The position numbers and the translations under genes are program-made. DNA of 41,617 nucleotides, taken from NCBI RefSeq assembly GCF_002148965.1, contig NZ_NGFN01000031.1, forward strand, positions 1 to 41,617, given 5' to 3'. The stretch comes from Streptomyces swartbergensis (GTDB taxonomy: Bacteria; Actinomycetota; Actinomycetes; Streptomycetales; Streptomycetaceae). The notes below the pieces were generated by a model, which ran no database searches, was not told the DNA's origin, and was given only the letters and a program-made list of their open reading frames with translations. How positions within the stretch are numbered: position 1 is the first letter of the stretch; every line of letters begins with the position of its first letter. Below, piece by piece: positions 13,510-22,253 of the stretch.

Positions 13510-15084
13510 TTACAACCCGGCGATCACCTCGGCCGCCGCCCGGCCGCAGACGCGGGCCGCGCCGTGGGTGGCGATGTGCAGGGCGCCGCGGGGTGCGGCC
13601 TGGGGGACGCCCATTTCGACCACGATGGTGTCGGGGCGGGCGGCCAGCAGGGTGTCTAGGGCCGACGCCATCCAGGGGTGGCGGTGTTCGTCGCGGACGA
13701 CGGCGACGATGCGGCGCGCACCGGCCGCCTGAAGGGCCGCCCGTCCGGCGCGCTCACCGGCATCGCTCACCTTGCCGTCCGCCACCTCGCCGTCCTCCAC
13801 CCTGCCGTTCTCCTCCTCGCCGTCCTCGGCGGAGAAGCTGCCCGTCACCGTGCCCGGCAGGAGGTGGACGAGTTCCGCGGCGATGCCCCAGGGGGTCTCG
13901 TCGCCCACCGCGATGTTGGCGACGGGGGTGAGGGCGGCGACGTAGGGCGGTTCGGTGAGGGGCTCGAAGGTCTCCGGGCTGCCCAGGCCCGGGGCGGCGG
14001 TGACCGTGAGGGCGCGGCGGGCGGCGTGCAGGCCGATCTCGCTGCCTCGGGTCTCCTCGGGTACGCGGTCGGCCGTGCTCGCCCAGCGGGACAGCGCCCG
14101 GACCCGGTCCGCGGCCTCGGCCAGGCGGTCCCCCGGCAGTTCACCCGCGCGTACCGCCGTGACCAGGGCGTCCCGCAGGCGCCGTACGGTCTCGTCGTCG
14201 GCCAGGCCGCCGCCCACGCAGATCGCGTCGGCACCGGCGGCGACGGCGAGGACGCTGCCGCGTTCGATGCCGTAGGTGCCCGCGATGGCCCGCATCTCCA
14301 TGCCGTCGGTGACGATGAGGCCGTCGTAGCCGAGTTCGCCGCGCAGCAGGCCGGTCAGGATGCGGCGGGAGAGGGTGGCCGGGCGGTCGGGGTCCAGGGC
14401 CGGGACCAGGATGTGGGCGCTCATCACGGCCCGGCTGCCGGCGGCGATGGCCGCGCGGAACGGGGCCAGCTCGCGGTCGGTCAGCACGTCCGCGGGGACG
14501 TCGATGCGCGGGAGGGCGTGGTGGGAGTCGACGGCCGTGTCTCCGTGGCCGGGGAAGTGCTTGGTGCAGGCGGCGACTCCGGCGGACTGGAGGCCCGTCA
14601 CATAGGCAGCGGTGTGCCGGGCGGCCAGTTCGGTGTCGGCGCCGAAGGATCGGACACCGATCACCGGGTTGCGCGGGTCGGAGTTCACGTCGGCGGACGG
14701 GGCCCAGTTGAGGTTCACCCCGCAGGCCGCGAGACGGCGGCCCAGTTCGTGGGCGACCTCGCGCGTCAGCTCCACGTCGTCCACCGCGCCGAGAGCGTGG
14801 TTGCCCGGGAAGGAGGAGCCGGTCCGCACCTCCAGGCGCGTCACGTCACCGCCTTCCTCGTCGATCGCGACCAGGACGTCGTCGCGCTCGGCCCGCAGTT
14901 GCGCGGTCAGCGCGGCCAGTTGGCCGGGCGAGGCGATGTTGCGGCCGAACAGGCCGACGGAGGCGAGGCCCTCGCCGAGCCGGCGCAGCAGCCAGTCCGG
15001 GGCGGTGGTTCCGGTGAAGCCGGGCTGGAGAACGGTCAGGGCGTCACGGGTGAGCGTGTCGGTACCGCTGGCGAGTGTCGTCAT
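13510..15084 (-). CDS. dasD: Intracellular GH3 beta-N-acetylglucosaminidase DasD
   Basis: The 524-residue glycoside hydrolase family 3 enzyme splits imported N,N'-diacetylchitobiose to GlcNAc. The NagZ-type signature KHFPGHGDT (175-183) continues into DSHH with the general acid/base histidine H188. The nucleophile is D260 in LIVTDGMEMRAI. A second alpha/beta domain fills the C-terminal ~200 residues and includes an acidic, low-complexity loop near 410-440 (EDGEEENGRVEDGEVADG). No signal peptide is present, so it is cytoplasmic. It starts 9 bp after dasC and is the last gene of the das operon. The name follows the S. coelicolor gene downstream of dasABC. Confidence 0.9.
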   Translation of the reverse strand: MTTLASGTDTLTRDALTVLQPGFTGTTAPDWLLRRLGEGLASVGLFGRNIASPGQLAALTAQLRAERDDVLVAIDEEGGDVTRLEVRTGSSFPGNHALGAVDDVELTREVAHELGRRLAACGVNLNWAPSADVNSDPRNPVIGVRSFGADTELAARHTAAYVTGLQSAGVAACTKHFPGHGDTAVDSHHALPRIDVPADVLTDRELAPFRAAIAAGSRAVMSAHILVPALDPDRPATLSRRILTGLLRGELGYDGLIVTDGMEMRAIAGTYGIERGSVLAVAAGADAICVGGGLADDETVRRLRDALVTAVRAGELPGDRLAEAADRVRALSRWASTADRVPEETRGSEIGLHAARRALTVTAAPGLGSPETFEPLTEPPYVAALTPVANIAVGDETPWGIAAELVHLLPGTVTGSFSAEDGEEENGRVEDGEVADGKVSDAGERAGRAALQAAGARRIVAVVRDEHRHPWMASALDTLLAARPDTIVVEMGVPQAAPRGALHIATHGAARVCGRAAAEVIAGL

Positions 15085-15093
15085 GGGGTGGGG

Positions 15094-15933
15094 TCATCCC
15101 TTCACGGCGCCCGCGGTCAGGCCCGCGGCCATCTTGCGCTGGACGAGGAGGAAGAGGGCGACGATCGGCACGGCCATCATCGTGGCGCCGGCCATCATCG
15201 GGGCGTATTCGGTGCCGTGCTTGGTGGTGAAGTTGCCGAGCCAGACGGTCGCCGTCTGGTTCTTCTGGCTGAGCAGCATCAGGGCGTACAGGTACTCGTT
15301 CCAGGCCTGGATGAAACCGTAGACCGAGGTGGCGACCATGCCGGGGGCCAGGAGCGGGAAGACGACCCGGAGGAAGGCGCCCGTGCGGGAGCAGCCGTCG
15401 ACCATGGCCGCCTCCTCCAGTTCCTTCGGGATGTTGACGATGAAGCCCCTCAGCGTCCACACGGTGAACGGGAGGATGAAGGTCAGGTACGTGATGATGA
15501 GGCCGGTCAGCCGGTCGTACTGGCCCAGGTCGTTGAGCAGCAGGAACACCGGGATGATCATGGCGACCAGGGGGACCATCTGGACCGCGAGGATGCCCAC
15601 GATCACGATCTTGCGGCCGCGGAAGGCGAAGCGGGAGATGGCGAGCGCGGCCAGCAGCCCCACGGCCATGCCGATGACGACCACCGCCAGCGACACCACC
15701 ATGCTGCGTCCCACCGGGCCCCAGAAGTCGGCGATGTCCAGCGCCCGGCCGAAGTTGGCGAAGGTGATGCCGGTCGGCAGCAGGCTCGGATCCGGGTCGA
15801 TGGCGTCCTTGGCGGGCTTGAACGCCGTGTTGAGCATCCAGTACAGCGGGAAGCCCGCGGTGACGAAGACCAGGAGGCCGAGGACGTTCCACCAGAGCTT
15901 CGGCGCCCGGCGGCCGGTCAGCGTGCTGCTCAT
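15094..15933 (-). CDS. dasC: Chitobiose ABC transporter permease DasC
   Basis: The 279-residue MalG-type inner-membrane permease has six hydrophobic segments. The ATPase-docking EAA loop reads EEAAMVDGCSRTGAFLRVVFPLL. The start ATG overlaps the dasB stop (ATGA), so translation is coupled. With DasA and DasB it imports N,N'-diacetylchitobiose. No ATPase gene is present in the operon; streptomycetes use the shared ATPase MsiK encoded elsewhere. The C-terminal end leads straight into dasD after 9 bp. Confidence 0.95.
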   Translation of the reverse strand: MSSTLTGRRAPKLWWNVLGLLVFVTAGFPLYWMLNTAFKPAKDAIDPDPSLLPTGITFANFGRALDIADFWGPVGRSMVVSLAVVVIGMAVGLLAALAISRFAFRGRKIVIVGILAVQMVPLVAMIIPVFLLLNDLGQYDRLTGLIITYLTFILPFTVWTLRGFIVNIPKELEEAAMVDGCSRTGAFLRVVFPLLAPGMVATSVYGFIQAWNEYLYALMLLSQKNQTATVWLGNFTTKHGTEYAPMMAGATMMAVPIVALFLLVQRKMAAGLTAGAVKG

Positions 15934-16916
15934 TCGACCTCTCCGATCTTCAGCATCTGCCGCATGTAGACGGCGACCACGCCGAGCAGCAGCAGGACGG
16001 TGATCAGCGCGATGGCCGAGCCCTGGGCGTAGTCGTTGACCACGAACGCCCGGTCGTAGGAGTAGGTGTTGAGGACCTGGAACTCCGGCTCGGGGTGGCC
16101 GTTGCGCATCACGAACACCTGGGGGAAGACGCCCATGTCCCAGATGACCGACAGGGTCGTGAGCATCACGATGATCGGCTTGAGGACGGGCAGGGTGACA
16201 TAACGGAAGACGCCCCAGGAGCCGGCGCCGTCCAGGCGGGCCGCCTCCTCCAGCTCCTTGGGCACCTGGGTGAGGCCCGCGCTGAGTGTGATGACCACGA
16301 ACGGCACGGCTCCCCACACCACCAGCAGCATGATCACGGCCAGGCCCTCCGGCCCGCTCGCGAACCAGTTGTGGCCGATCATCTCGACGCCGGGCAACTT
16401 GCTGAGCAGCGCGTTGAAGACGCCGTAGTCCGAGTCGAAGAGCCACTTGAAGACCGTGGTCGCCACGATGACGGGCATGCCCCAGCTGGCCACCAGAACG
16501 ATGTTGATGAGCACCTTCAGCCAGCCGGAGACCCGCTGGAGGAGCAGGGCGATCGCCATGCCGATCACCATCGTGAAGACGACGGCCCCGGCGGCGAAGA
16601 CGATCGTGCGGACCACGACGGTCCAGAACTCGCCGTCGCCCAGCACCTTCGCGAAGTTGTCGAAGCCGACCGACTCGGCCGGCTGGAAGCCCCACAGCTG
16701 GGACTGCCCGAACTTCTGGAAGGACAGGGTGACCAGACGGGCCAGCGGATAGCCCATGACCAGGGCCAGGATCAGCAGGCAGGGCGCGAGCAGCAGCCAG
16801 GGGACCGCGGTCCCGCCCGACGGCCGGTTGGCCCGTGGCGGCTCATCGGCGGGAGATGGCGGTGCCTGCCGCGGTGGCGGCACCTTGACGGGGGTGGTGG
16901 TGTCTGCGGCACTCAT
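15930..16916 (-). CDS. dasB: Chitobiose ABC transporter permease DasB
   Basis: The 328-residue MalF-type permease has a proline-rich cytoplasmic N-terminus of about 35 residues, six hydrophobic segments and the EAA motif EEAARLDGAGSWGVFRYVTLPVL. It forms the membrane channel with DasC for chitobiose uptake. A GAGGAG ribosome binding site precedes its ATG. The gene is separated from dasA by a stable hairpin (16953-16983), which probably lowers permease expression relative to the binding protein. Confidence 0.95.
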   Translation of the reverse strand: MSAADTTTPVKVPPPRQAPPSPADEPPRANRPSGGTAVPWLLLAPCLLILALVMGYPLARLVTLSFQKFGQSQLWGFQPAESVGFDNFAKVLGDGEFWTVVVRTIVFAAGAVVFTMVIGMAIALLLQRVSGWLKVLINIVLVASWGMPVIVATTVFKWLFDSDYGVFNALLSKLPGVEMIGHNWFASGPEGLAVIMLLVVWGAVPFVVITLSAGLTQVPKELEEAARLDGAGSWGVFRYVTLPVLKPIIVMLTTLSVIWDMGVFPQVFVMRNGHPEPEFQVLNTYSYDRAFVVNDYAQGSAIALITVLLLLGVVAVYMRQMLKIGEVE

Positions 16917-16952
16917 CGCGCGCTCCTCGGCGGTCCCTCAGTTCGTACGGAG

Positions 16953-16983
16953 GGCGGGGCTCCGCCCGTGAGGGAGCCCCGCC
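16953..16983 (-). terminator. Attenuating hairpin between dasA and dasB
   Basis: GGCGGGGCTCC and GGAGCCCCGCC form an 11-bp perfect stem with a 9-base loop and no T-run. Such hairpins after binding-protein genes stabilise the upstream mRNA or reduce read-through, giving more DasA than permease. Confidence 0.7.
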
Positions 16984-16990
16984 TCGAAGG

Positions 16991-18271
16991 TCACTTGGTG
17001 TTGATGACCTTGTCGATCGCGGCGTCCGCCTCCTTGGCGGCGGCCTCAACCGACTTCTTGCCGGTGCCGATGCTCTGGAGCATGGTCTGGAGGATCTGCG
17101 CTTTCTCGACCTGACCCCAGCCGGGGGCCATCGGGACGAACCAGTTGGACTCGGCCGCAGTGGCGGGGACCGCCGTCTTCGGGTCGTTCTTCAGCGTCGC
17201 GAGGTCGGTCTTGTTGTTGGGCAGGTTGCCCTTGGCCATCAGGCCCTTCTGGCCGGAGGAGCCGGCGAACGCGTTGATCCACTCGGCGGCCAGGGCCGGC
17301 GCGTCGGACTTCACCGGGACGGCGAGGTCACTGCCGCCCAGGAAGACGGGCATGTTCTTGCCGGACGGGCCGGGCATCACGAAGTTCTCGAGGTTGCCCT
17401 TGAGCTTGCCGCTCTTGTCGTTCTTCGGGTCCTCGGCGGTCGCGCCTTCCCACGCGGCGGCGAAGATCATGGCGGACTTGCCCTGGCCGTAGACGATGTA
17501 GCGGTCGGACTCGTCCTTGGTCTTGTCGCCGTGCATGTACCTGTCGACGACGTTCTTGAACTCCTTCAGGCCCTTGAGGGACTCGGGCGAGGAGAGGGAG
17601 GCCTTCCACTGGCCGCCCGACTCGGTGGCGATGGCGCCGCCGGCGTCGTAGACGAAGGACATGGCCGCGTACCAGTCGCGGGTGGGCTGGTACCAGGCGC
17701 TGAACTTGTCGCCCTGCTTCTTCTGGATCTTGTCCAGGGCGGCGGTGAGCTCCTTGTACGTCTTCGGAGGCGTCTTCACCCCGACCGAGGCTGCCACGTC
17801 CTTGCGCCAGTTGGCGACGCGGCCACCGGCGTAGTACGGGACGCCGTAGGTCTTGCCCTCGTAGGTCACCGAGGCCTTGAGGCCGTCCAGCCAGGCGTCC
17901 GAGCTGTCGAAGTCGGCGGGGTCGAGCGGAGCGAAGGCGCCCTTGACCATGTAGCCGAGCATCTCGGTGTTGCCCATCTCGACCACGTCGGGGACCTTGT
18001 CGGTGGCGAGGACGGCGTCGAGCTTGGCGTTCTTGTCGGGCCAGCCGTAGTACTCGTGGTTGATCTTCAGGCCGGGGTGCTTCTTCTGCACCGCAGCGTC
18101 GGCGGCCTTCACCAGCTCCGGCCAGTTGTTCTGGGCGTCGACGGTGAGCCAGACGGTCAGCTCCTTGGCGTCCGCACCCTTGTCCGAACCCCCGCCACCC
18201 TCGCCCCCGCACGCCGCGATGGAGACCACCATGCCCGCGATACCGATCGCGGATATCAGCTTGCGCTTCAC
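16991..18271 (-). CDS. dasA: Chitobiose-binding lipoprotein DasA
   Basis: The 426-residue extracellular solute-binding protein (family 1) delivers N,N'-diacetylchitobiose to DasBC. It begins with a lipoprotein signal peptide: basic KRK, a hydrophobic core and lipobox SIAAC, with the anchoring cysteine near residue 21 followed by a glycine-rich linker. The GTG start is chosen because GAGGAGGG is correctly placed upstream and the signal peptide begins there; the frame continues upstream without sense. Two dre sites lie at 18342-18357 and 18366-18381. In S. coelicolor dasA is controlled by DasR and affects development. Confidence 0.95.
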   Translation of the reverse strand: MKRKLISAIGIAGMVVSIAACGGEGGGGSDKGADAKELTVWLTVDAQNNWPELVKAADAAVQKKHPGLKINHEYYGWPDKNAKLDAVLATDKVPDVVEMGNTEMLGYMVKGAFAPLDPADFDSSDAWLDGLKASVTYEGKTYGVPYYAGGRVANWRKDVAASVGVKTPPKTYKELTAALDKIQKKQGDKFSAWYQPTRDWYAAMSFVYDAGGAIATESGGQWKASLSSPESLKGLKEFKNVVDRYMHGDKTKDESDRYIVYGQGKSAMIFAAAWEGATAEDPKNDKSGKLKGNLENFVMPGPSGKNMPVFLGGSDLAVPVKSDAPALAAEWINAFAGSSGQKGLMAKGNLPNNKTDLATLKNDPKTAVPATAAESNWFVPMAPGWGQVEKAQILQTMLQSIGTGKKSVEAAAKEADAAIDKVINTK

Positions 18272-18341
18272 GCCACCCTCCTCAGGGATGCCACCGACCC
18301 CCCTGCTCCCCGCGGTGAACGTGGGGCCAGGACCCTGGACC

Positions 18342-18357
18342 AATGGTGTAGACCAGT
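18342..18357. promoter_or_regulatory. dre 1 upstream of dasA
   Basis: Read on the minus strand, ACTGGTCTACACCATT matches 14 of 16 positions of the DasR consensus, the best site in the window. It lies about 70 bp before the dasA start. Confidence 0.92.
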
Positions 18358-18365
18358 AGGGGGAG

Positions 18366-18381
18366 CTTGGACCAGACCAGC
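18366..18381. promoter_or_regulatory. dre 2 upstream of dasA
   Basis: CTTGGACCAGACCAGC matches 11 of 16 positions of the DasR consensus and starts 24 bp from dre 1, so two DasR dimers could bind on nearly the same side of the helix. Confidence 0.75.
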
Positions 18382-18506
18382 AGGCCTGTCAAGGGTCCAG
18401 AATGAGCTCTGACCAGCCGTTATGCGACGTACATATGCAGGAACCTTTAAGTAAGAACCCGGCGAAAACCCGGCCGGGCACGGCATACTCCAGGTAGACC
18501 ACTTAG

Positions 18507-19349
<843 letters not shown>

Positions 19350-19479
19350 CGGACCGGCAGCCGAACCGTCGGTTTCTTTTGGGTACCGCATTACGGACGA
19401 GGGGTTCCGCTGTCGCCACACCCTGACCTAGATTGCCTGCGCATTGCACAGGTGATCACTGAGGGGACGGAGCCGCCTG

Positions 19480-19746
19480 ATGTCGCAAGCCCCAGAAGCC
19501 GGCAGAGGGGCGACGGTGACGCCGATGCGCGTCGTCATCGCCCTCTGCCTCATAGCGCCCTTCGTGGCCATGCTGTGGGTCGGCTCGTACGCCAAGACCG
19601 ACCCGGCCTTCATCGGGATCCCGTTCTTCTACTGGTACCAGATGGCGTGGGTCCTGATCTCCACCGTGCTGACGATGATCGCCTACAAGCTGTGGCAGCG
19701 TGACCAGCGCGCCCGCTCTGCCGCGAAGGGCGGTGCGTCGGAGTGA
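19480..19746 (+). CDS. DUF3311 small membrane protein, SSS symporter partner
   Basis: The 88-residue protein has two transmembrane segments (about 14-34 and 45-65) with the DUF3311 signature VGSYAKTDPAFIGIPFFYWYQMAW, and ends in a short basic tail. Genes of this family nearly always precede a sodium:solute symporter, as here, and probably encode a small subunit. Its stop overlaps the symporter GTG start (GTGA), so the two are translationally coupled. It lies about 130 bp after dasR; no dre was seen in that gap. Confidence 0.9.
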   Translation: MSQAPEAGRGATVTPMRVVIALCLIAPFVAMLWVGSYAKTDPAFIGIPFFYWYQMAWVLISTVLTMIAYKLWQRDQRARSAAKGGASE

Positions 19747-21371
19747 AGGACGGCGTGAACGGCGTCGCACTCGCCGTCTTCATCTTCTTCTTCCTGCTCG
19801 TCACGGTCCTGGGCTTCCTGGCCGCGCGGTGGCGCAAGGCCGAGAACGAGCACAGCCTGGACGAGTGGGGCCTGGGCGGCCGCTCGTTCGGCACCTGGAT
19901 CACCTGGTTCCTGCTCGGCGGCGACCTGTACACGGCGTACACCTTCGTGGCCGTACCGGCGGCGATCTACGCGGCGGGCGCGGCAGGCTTCTTCGCGGTG
20001 CCGTACACCATCCTGATCTACCCGCTGATCTTCACGTTCCTCCCCCGCCTGTGGTCGGTCTCGCACAAGCACGGGTACGTGACGACGTCCGACTTCGTGC
20101 GCGGCCGCTTCGGCTCCAAGGGCCTCTCCCTGGCCGTGGCCCTCACCGGCATCCTCGCGACCATGCCGTACATCGCGCTCCAACTGGTCGGCATCCAGGC
20201 CGTGCTGGACGTGATGGGCGTCGGCGGCGGCGAGGACACCAACTGGTTCATCAAGGACCTGCCGCTGCTGATCGCCTTCGGTGTGCTGGCCGCGTACACG
20301 TACTCGTCGGGTCTGCGGGCACCGGCGCTGATCGCGTTCGTGAAGGACACCCTGATCTACATCGTCATCGCGGTGGCGATCATCTACATCCCGATCAAGC
20401 TGGGCGGCTTCGACGAGATCTTCGCCAAGGCCGGCGAGGCGTACAGCCAGACCAACCCGGCGACGGGCGCGCCGCGCGGTGCGCTGGTGCCGCCGGAGGC
20501 GGGGCAGTGGACGTACGCCACGCTGGCGCTGGGATCCGCGCTCGCGCTCTTCATGTACCCGCACTCGATCACGGCGACGCTGTCCTCGAAGAGCCGTGAG
20601 GTGATCCGGCGCAACACCACGATCCTGCCGCTGTACTCGCTGATGCTGGGCCTGCTGGCGCTGCTCGGCTTCATGGCGATCGCGGCCGGGATCAAGGTGC
20701 AGAACGGGCAGCTGGCGATCCCGCAGCTGTTCGAGACCATGTTCCCGGACTGGTTCGCGGGCGTGGCCTTCGCGGCGATCGGCATCGGCGCCCTGGTCCC
20801 GGCGGCCATCATGTCCATCGCGGCCGCGAACCTCTTCACCCGCAACATCTACAAGGACTTCATCAAGCCCGACGCCACGCCCGCGCAGGAGACCAAGGTC
20901 TCCAAGCTGGTGTCCCTGCTGGTGAAGGTGGGCGCGCTGGCCTTCGTCCTCACCATGGACAAGACGGTCGCCATCAACTTCCAGCTGCTCGGCGGCATCT
21001 GGATCCTCCAGACCTTCCCGGCCCTGGTCGGCGGCCTGTTCACCCGCTGGTTCCACCGCTGGGCCCTGCTCGCGGGCTGGGCGGTCGGCATGGTCTACGG
21101 CACGGTCGCCGCGTACGGCGTCGCCTCCCCGACCCAGAAGCACTTCGGCGGCTCGTCGAAGGAGATCCCGGGCATCGGCGAGATCGGCTACATCGGCCTC
21201 ACGGCGTTCGTCCTGAACGTCGTCGTCACCGTGGTCCTGACCTTCGTCCTCAAGGCCCTGAAGGCCCCCGACGGCATCGACGAGACCAAGCCGGAGGACT
21301 ACACGGCGGACGCGGGCGACCCCGGGGTCCAGGTGGAGCTTCCGCCGGCGACGGCGGGCACCTCGCACTGA
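19743..21371 (+). CDS. Sodium:solute symporter (SSS family, MctP-like)
   Basis: The 542-residue transporter has about thirteen hydrophobic segments. The SSS pattern is clear: LGGRSFGTWITWFLLGGD in the first loop and LVPAAIMSIAAANLFTRNIYKDFI in the core. The DUF3311 partner places it in the monocarboxylate/acetate-permease-like branch (MctP, YhjB), but the substrate cannot be fixed. The C-terminal tail is polar and acidic. The GTG start overlaps the partner stop. A strong terminator follows at 21385-21415, so the pair is a self-contained operon. Confidence 0.9.
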   Translation: MKDGVNGVALAVFIFFFLLVTVLGFLAARWRKAENEHSLDEWGLGGRSFGTWITWFLLGGDLYTAYTFVAVPAAIYAAGAAGFFAVPYTILIYPLIFTFLPRLWSVSHKHGYVTTSDFVRGRFGSKGLSLAVALTGILATMPYIALQLVGIQAVLDVMGVGGGEDTNWFIKDLPLLIAFGVLAAYTYSSGLRAPALIAFVKDTLIYIVIAVAIIYIPIKLGGFDEIFAKAGEAYSQTNPATGAPRGALVPPEAGQWTYATLALGSALALFMYPHSITATLSSKSREVIRRNTTILPLYSLMLGLLALLGFMAIAAGIKVQNGQLAIPQLFETMFPDWFAGVAFAAIGIGALVPAAIMSIAAANLFTRNIYKDFIKPDATPAQETKVSKLVSLLVKVGALAFVLTMDKTVAINFQLLGGIWILQTFPALVGGLFTRWFHRWALLAGWAVGMVYGTVAAYGVASPTQKHFGGSSKEIPGIGEIGYIGLTAFVLNVVVTVVLTFVLKALKAPDGIDETKPEDYTADAGDPGVQVELPPATAGTSH

Positions 21372-21384
21372 GTCGCAGGTGACT

Positions 21385-21415
21385 ACGGGCCGCCGGTGAG
21401 AAACCGGCGGCCCGT
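21385..21415 (+). terminator. Intrinsic terminator after the symporter operon
   Basis: ACGGGCCGCCGGT and ACCGGCGGCCCGT form a perfect 13-bp stem with a GAGAA loop, 14 bp after the symporter stop and just before the acetyltransferase gene. Confidence 0.85.
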
Positions 21416-21443
21416 TGTCATACCCGTCCCGCACACTCGGACC

Positions 21444-21950
21444 ATGGACATCCTCATCCGGCGAGTGAAGCCCACCGAGTACGACGCCCTCGGCGAGATC
21501 ACCGCCCAGGCCTACCTGAAGGACGGCCTCCTCCACTTCGGTGAGAGCGACTGGTACCTCGGCGAACTCAAGGACGTGGCCAAGCGGGCCGCCGCCGCGG
21601 ACGTCCTGGTGGCCACCCGGGGCGAACACCTTCTCGGTGGCGTCACCTTCGTCCCCTCCGGCGGCCCCATGGCCGACATCGCCCGGCCCTCAGAGGCCGA
21701 GATACGGATGCTCGCCGTCGCCCACGAGGCCCGCGGCCGCGGCGCCGGAGAGGCCCTCGTCCGCGCCTGCGTCGACCGGGCCCGCGCGACAGACGGCTGC
21801 GTCCGCGTCGTCCTGTCGACGCAGCGCACCATGCACTCCGCCCACCGCCTCTACGAACGCCTCGGTTTCGTCCGTGTCCCGGAGCGCGACTGGAACCCGA
21901 TTCCGGAGCTCGACGACATCACTCTCCTCACCTACGAGTTGACGCTGTGA
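21444..21950 (+). CDS. GNAT-family N-acetyltransferase
   Basis: The 168-residue protein is a single GNAT domain that transfers acetyl from acetyl-CoA to an unidentified amine. The acetyl-CoA site is MLAVAHEARGRGAGEALVRA (motif A, with R/Q-x-x-G-x-G/A as RGRGAG), and motif B includes MHSAHRLYERLGFVRVPERDW. The ATG MDILIRRVKPTEY is the natural GNAT start; the terminator hairpin lies upstream of it. It lies in front of the nrd leader, and its stop is only 11 bp before the first NrdR box. Confidence 0.9.
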   Translation: MDILIRRVKPTEYDALGEITAQAYLKDGLLHFGESDWYLGELKDVAKRAAAADVLVATRGEHLLGGVTFVPSGGPMADIARPSEAEIRMLAVAHEARGRGAGEALVRACVDRARATDGCVRVVLSTQRTMHSAHRLYERLGFVRVPERDWNPIPELDDITLLTYELTL

Positions 21951-21960
21951 AACCGTCGCG

Positions 21961-21976
21961 ACACTACATCTAGGGG
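21961..21976. promoter_or_regulatory. NrdR box 1
   Basis: ACACTACATCTAGGGG matches the NrdR consensus acaCwAtATaTwGtgt at nearly all conserved positions. Box 2 starts exactly 31 bp downstream, the usual three-turn spacing. NrdR represses ribonucleotide reductase genes when bound to (d)ATP. Confidence 0.85.
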
Positions 21977-21991
21977 TGCTTTCTCCACCCG

Positions 21992-22007
21992 GCACAAGAT
22001 GTATGCT
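21992..22007. promoter_or_regulatory. NrdR box 2
   Basis: GCACAAGATGTATGCT is the second NrdR site; its reverse complement keeps the ACATCTTGTG core. It lies directly before the riboswitch, so it probably overlaps the promoter or start of transcription. Confidence 0.8.
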
Positions 22008-22014
22008 CATGCTC

Positions 22015-22120
22015 GCTGTCGCCGCAGGGGAATCCGGTGCGAATCCGGAACTGTCCCGCAACGGTGTACCCATGCCTTTTTATGCGTGCATGGGAGTCAG
22101 TCCGAGGACCTGCCGACAGC
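22015..22120 (+). ncRNA. Adenosylcobalamin (B12) riboswitch in the nrdABS leader
   Basis: GCTGTCG (22015-22021) pairs with CGACAGC (22114-22120) to close the aptamer. Inside are hallmark cobalamin elements: GGGGAATCCGGTGCGAATCCGG, a CTGTCCCGCAACGGT core, and GTCCGAGGACCTGCC near the 3' end. In S. coelicolor the matching leader represses nrdABS when adenosylcobalamin is present, so the B12-dependent class II enzyme (NrdJ) is used instead. About 130 bases separate it from nrdA and must hold the expression platform. Confidence 0.93.
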
Positions 22121-22253
22121 GCGCCCGGCCGTCCGGCCGGTGTGCCCCGACGTCCGGGCCTCGTGGAATGGGCCGGTGGACGCGACGCCGCGTGCGCTCG
22201 CGTGCTGCCCCCTGCCCTGCGAGGCCCCCGTGCCGAGCGAGGGAGAGCCCCAC

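Noticed and set aside
18488..18503. Second dre in front of dasR
   Set aside because: Only the right half (TAGACCACT) matches; the left half does not fit, so it is noted as a half-site only.
19360..19380. Terminator after dasR (CCGA-ACCG-TCGG followed by T-rich bases)
   Set aside because: The stem is only about four pairs, too weak to call.
22029..22055. SigR promoter-like GGGAAT in the nrd leader
   Set aside because: The GT-containing -10 element is one base off the required 18-base spacing, and the sequence is explained by the cobalamin aptamer.
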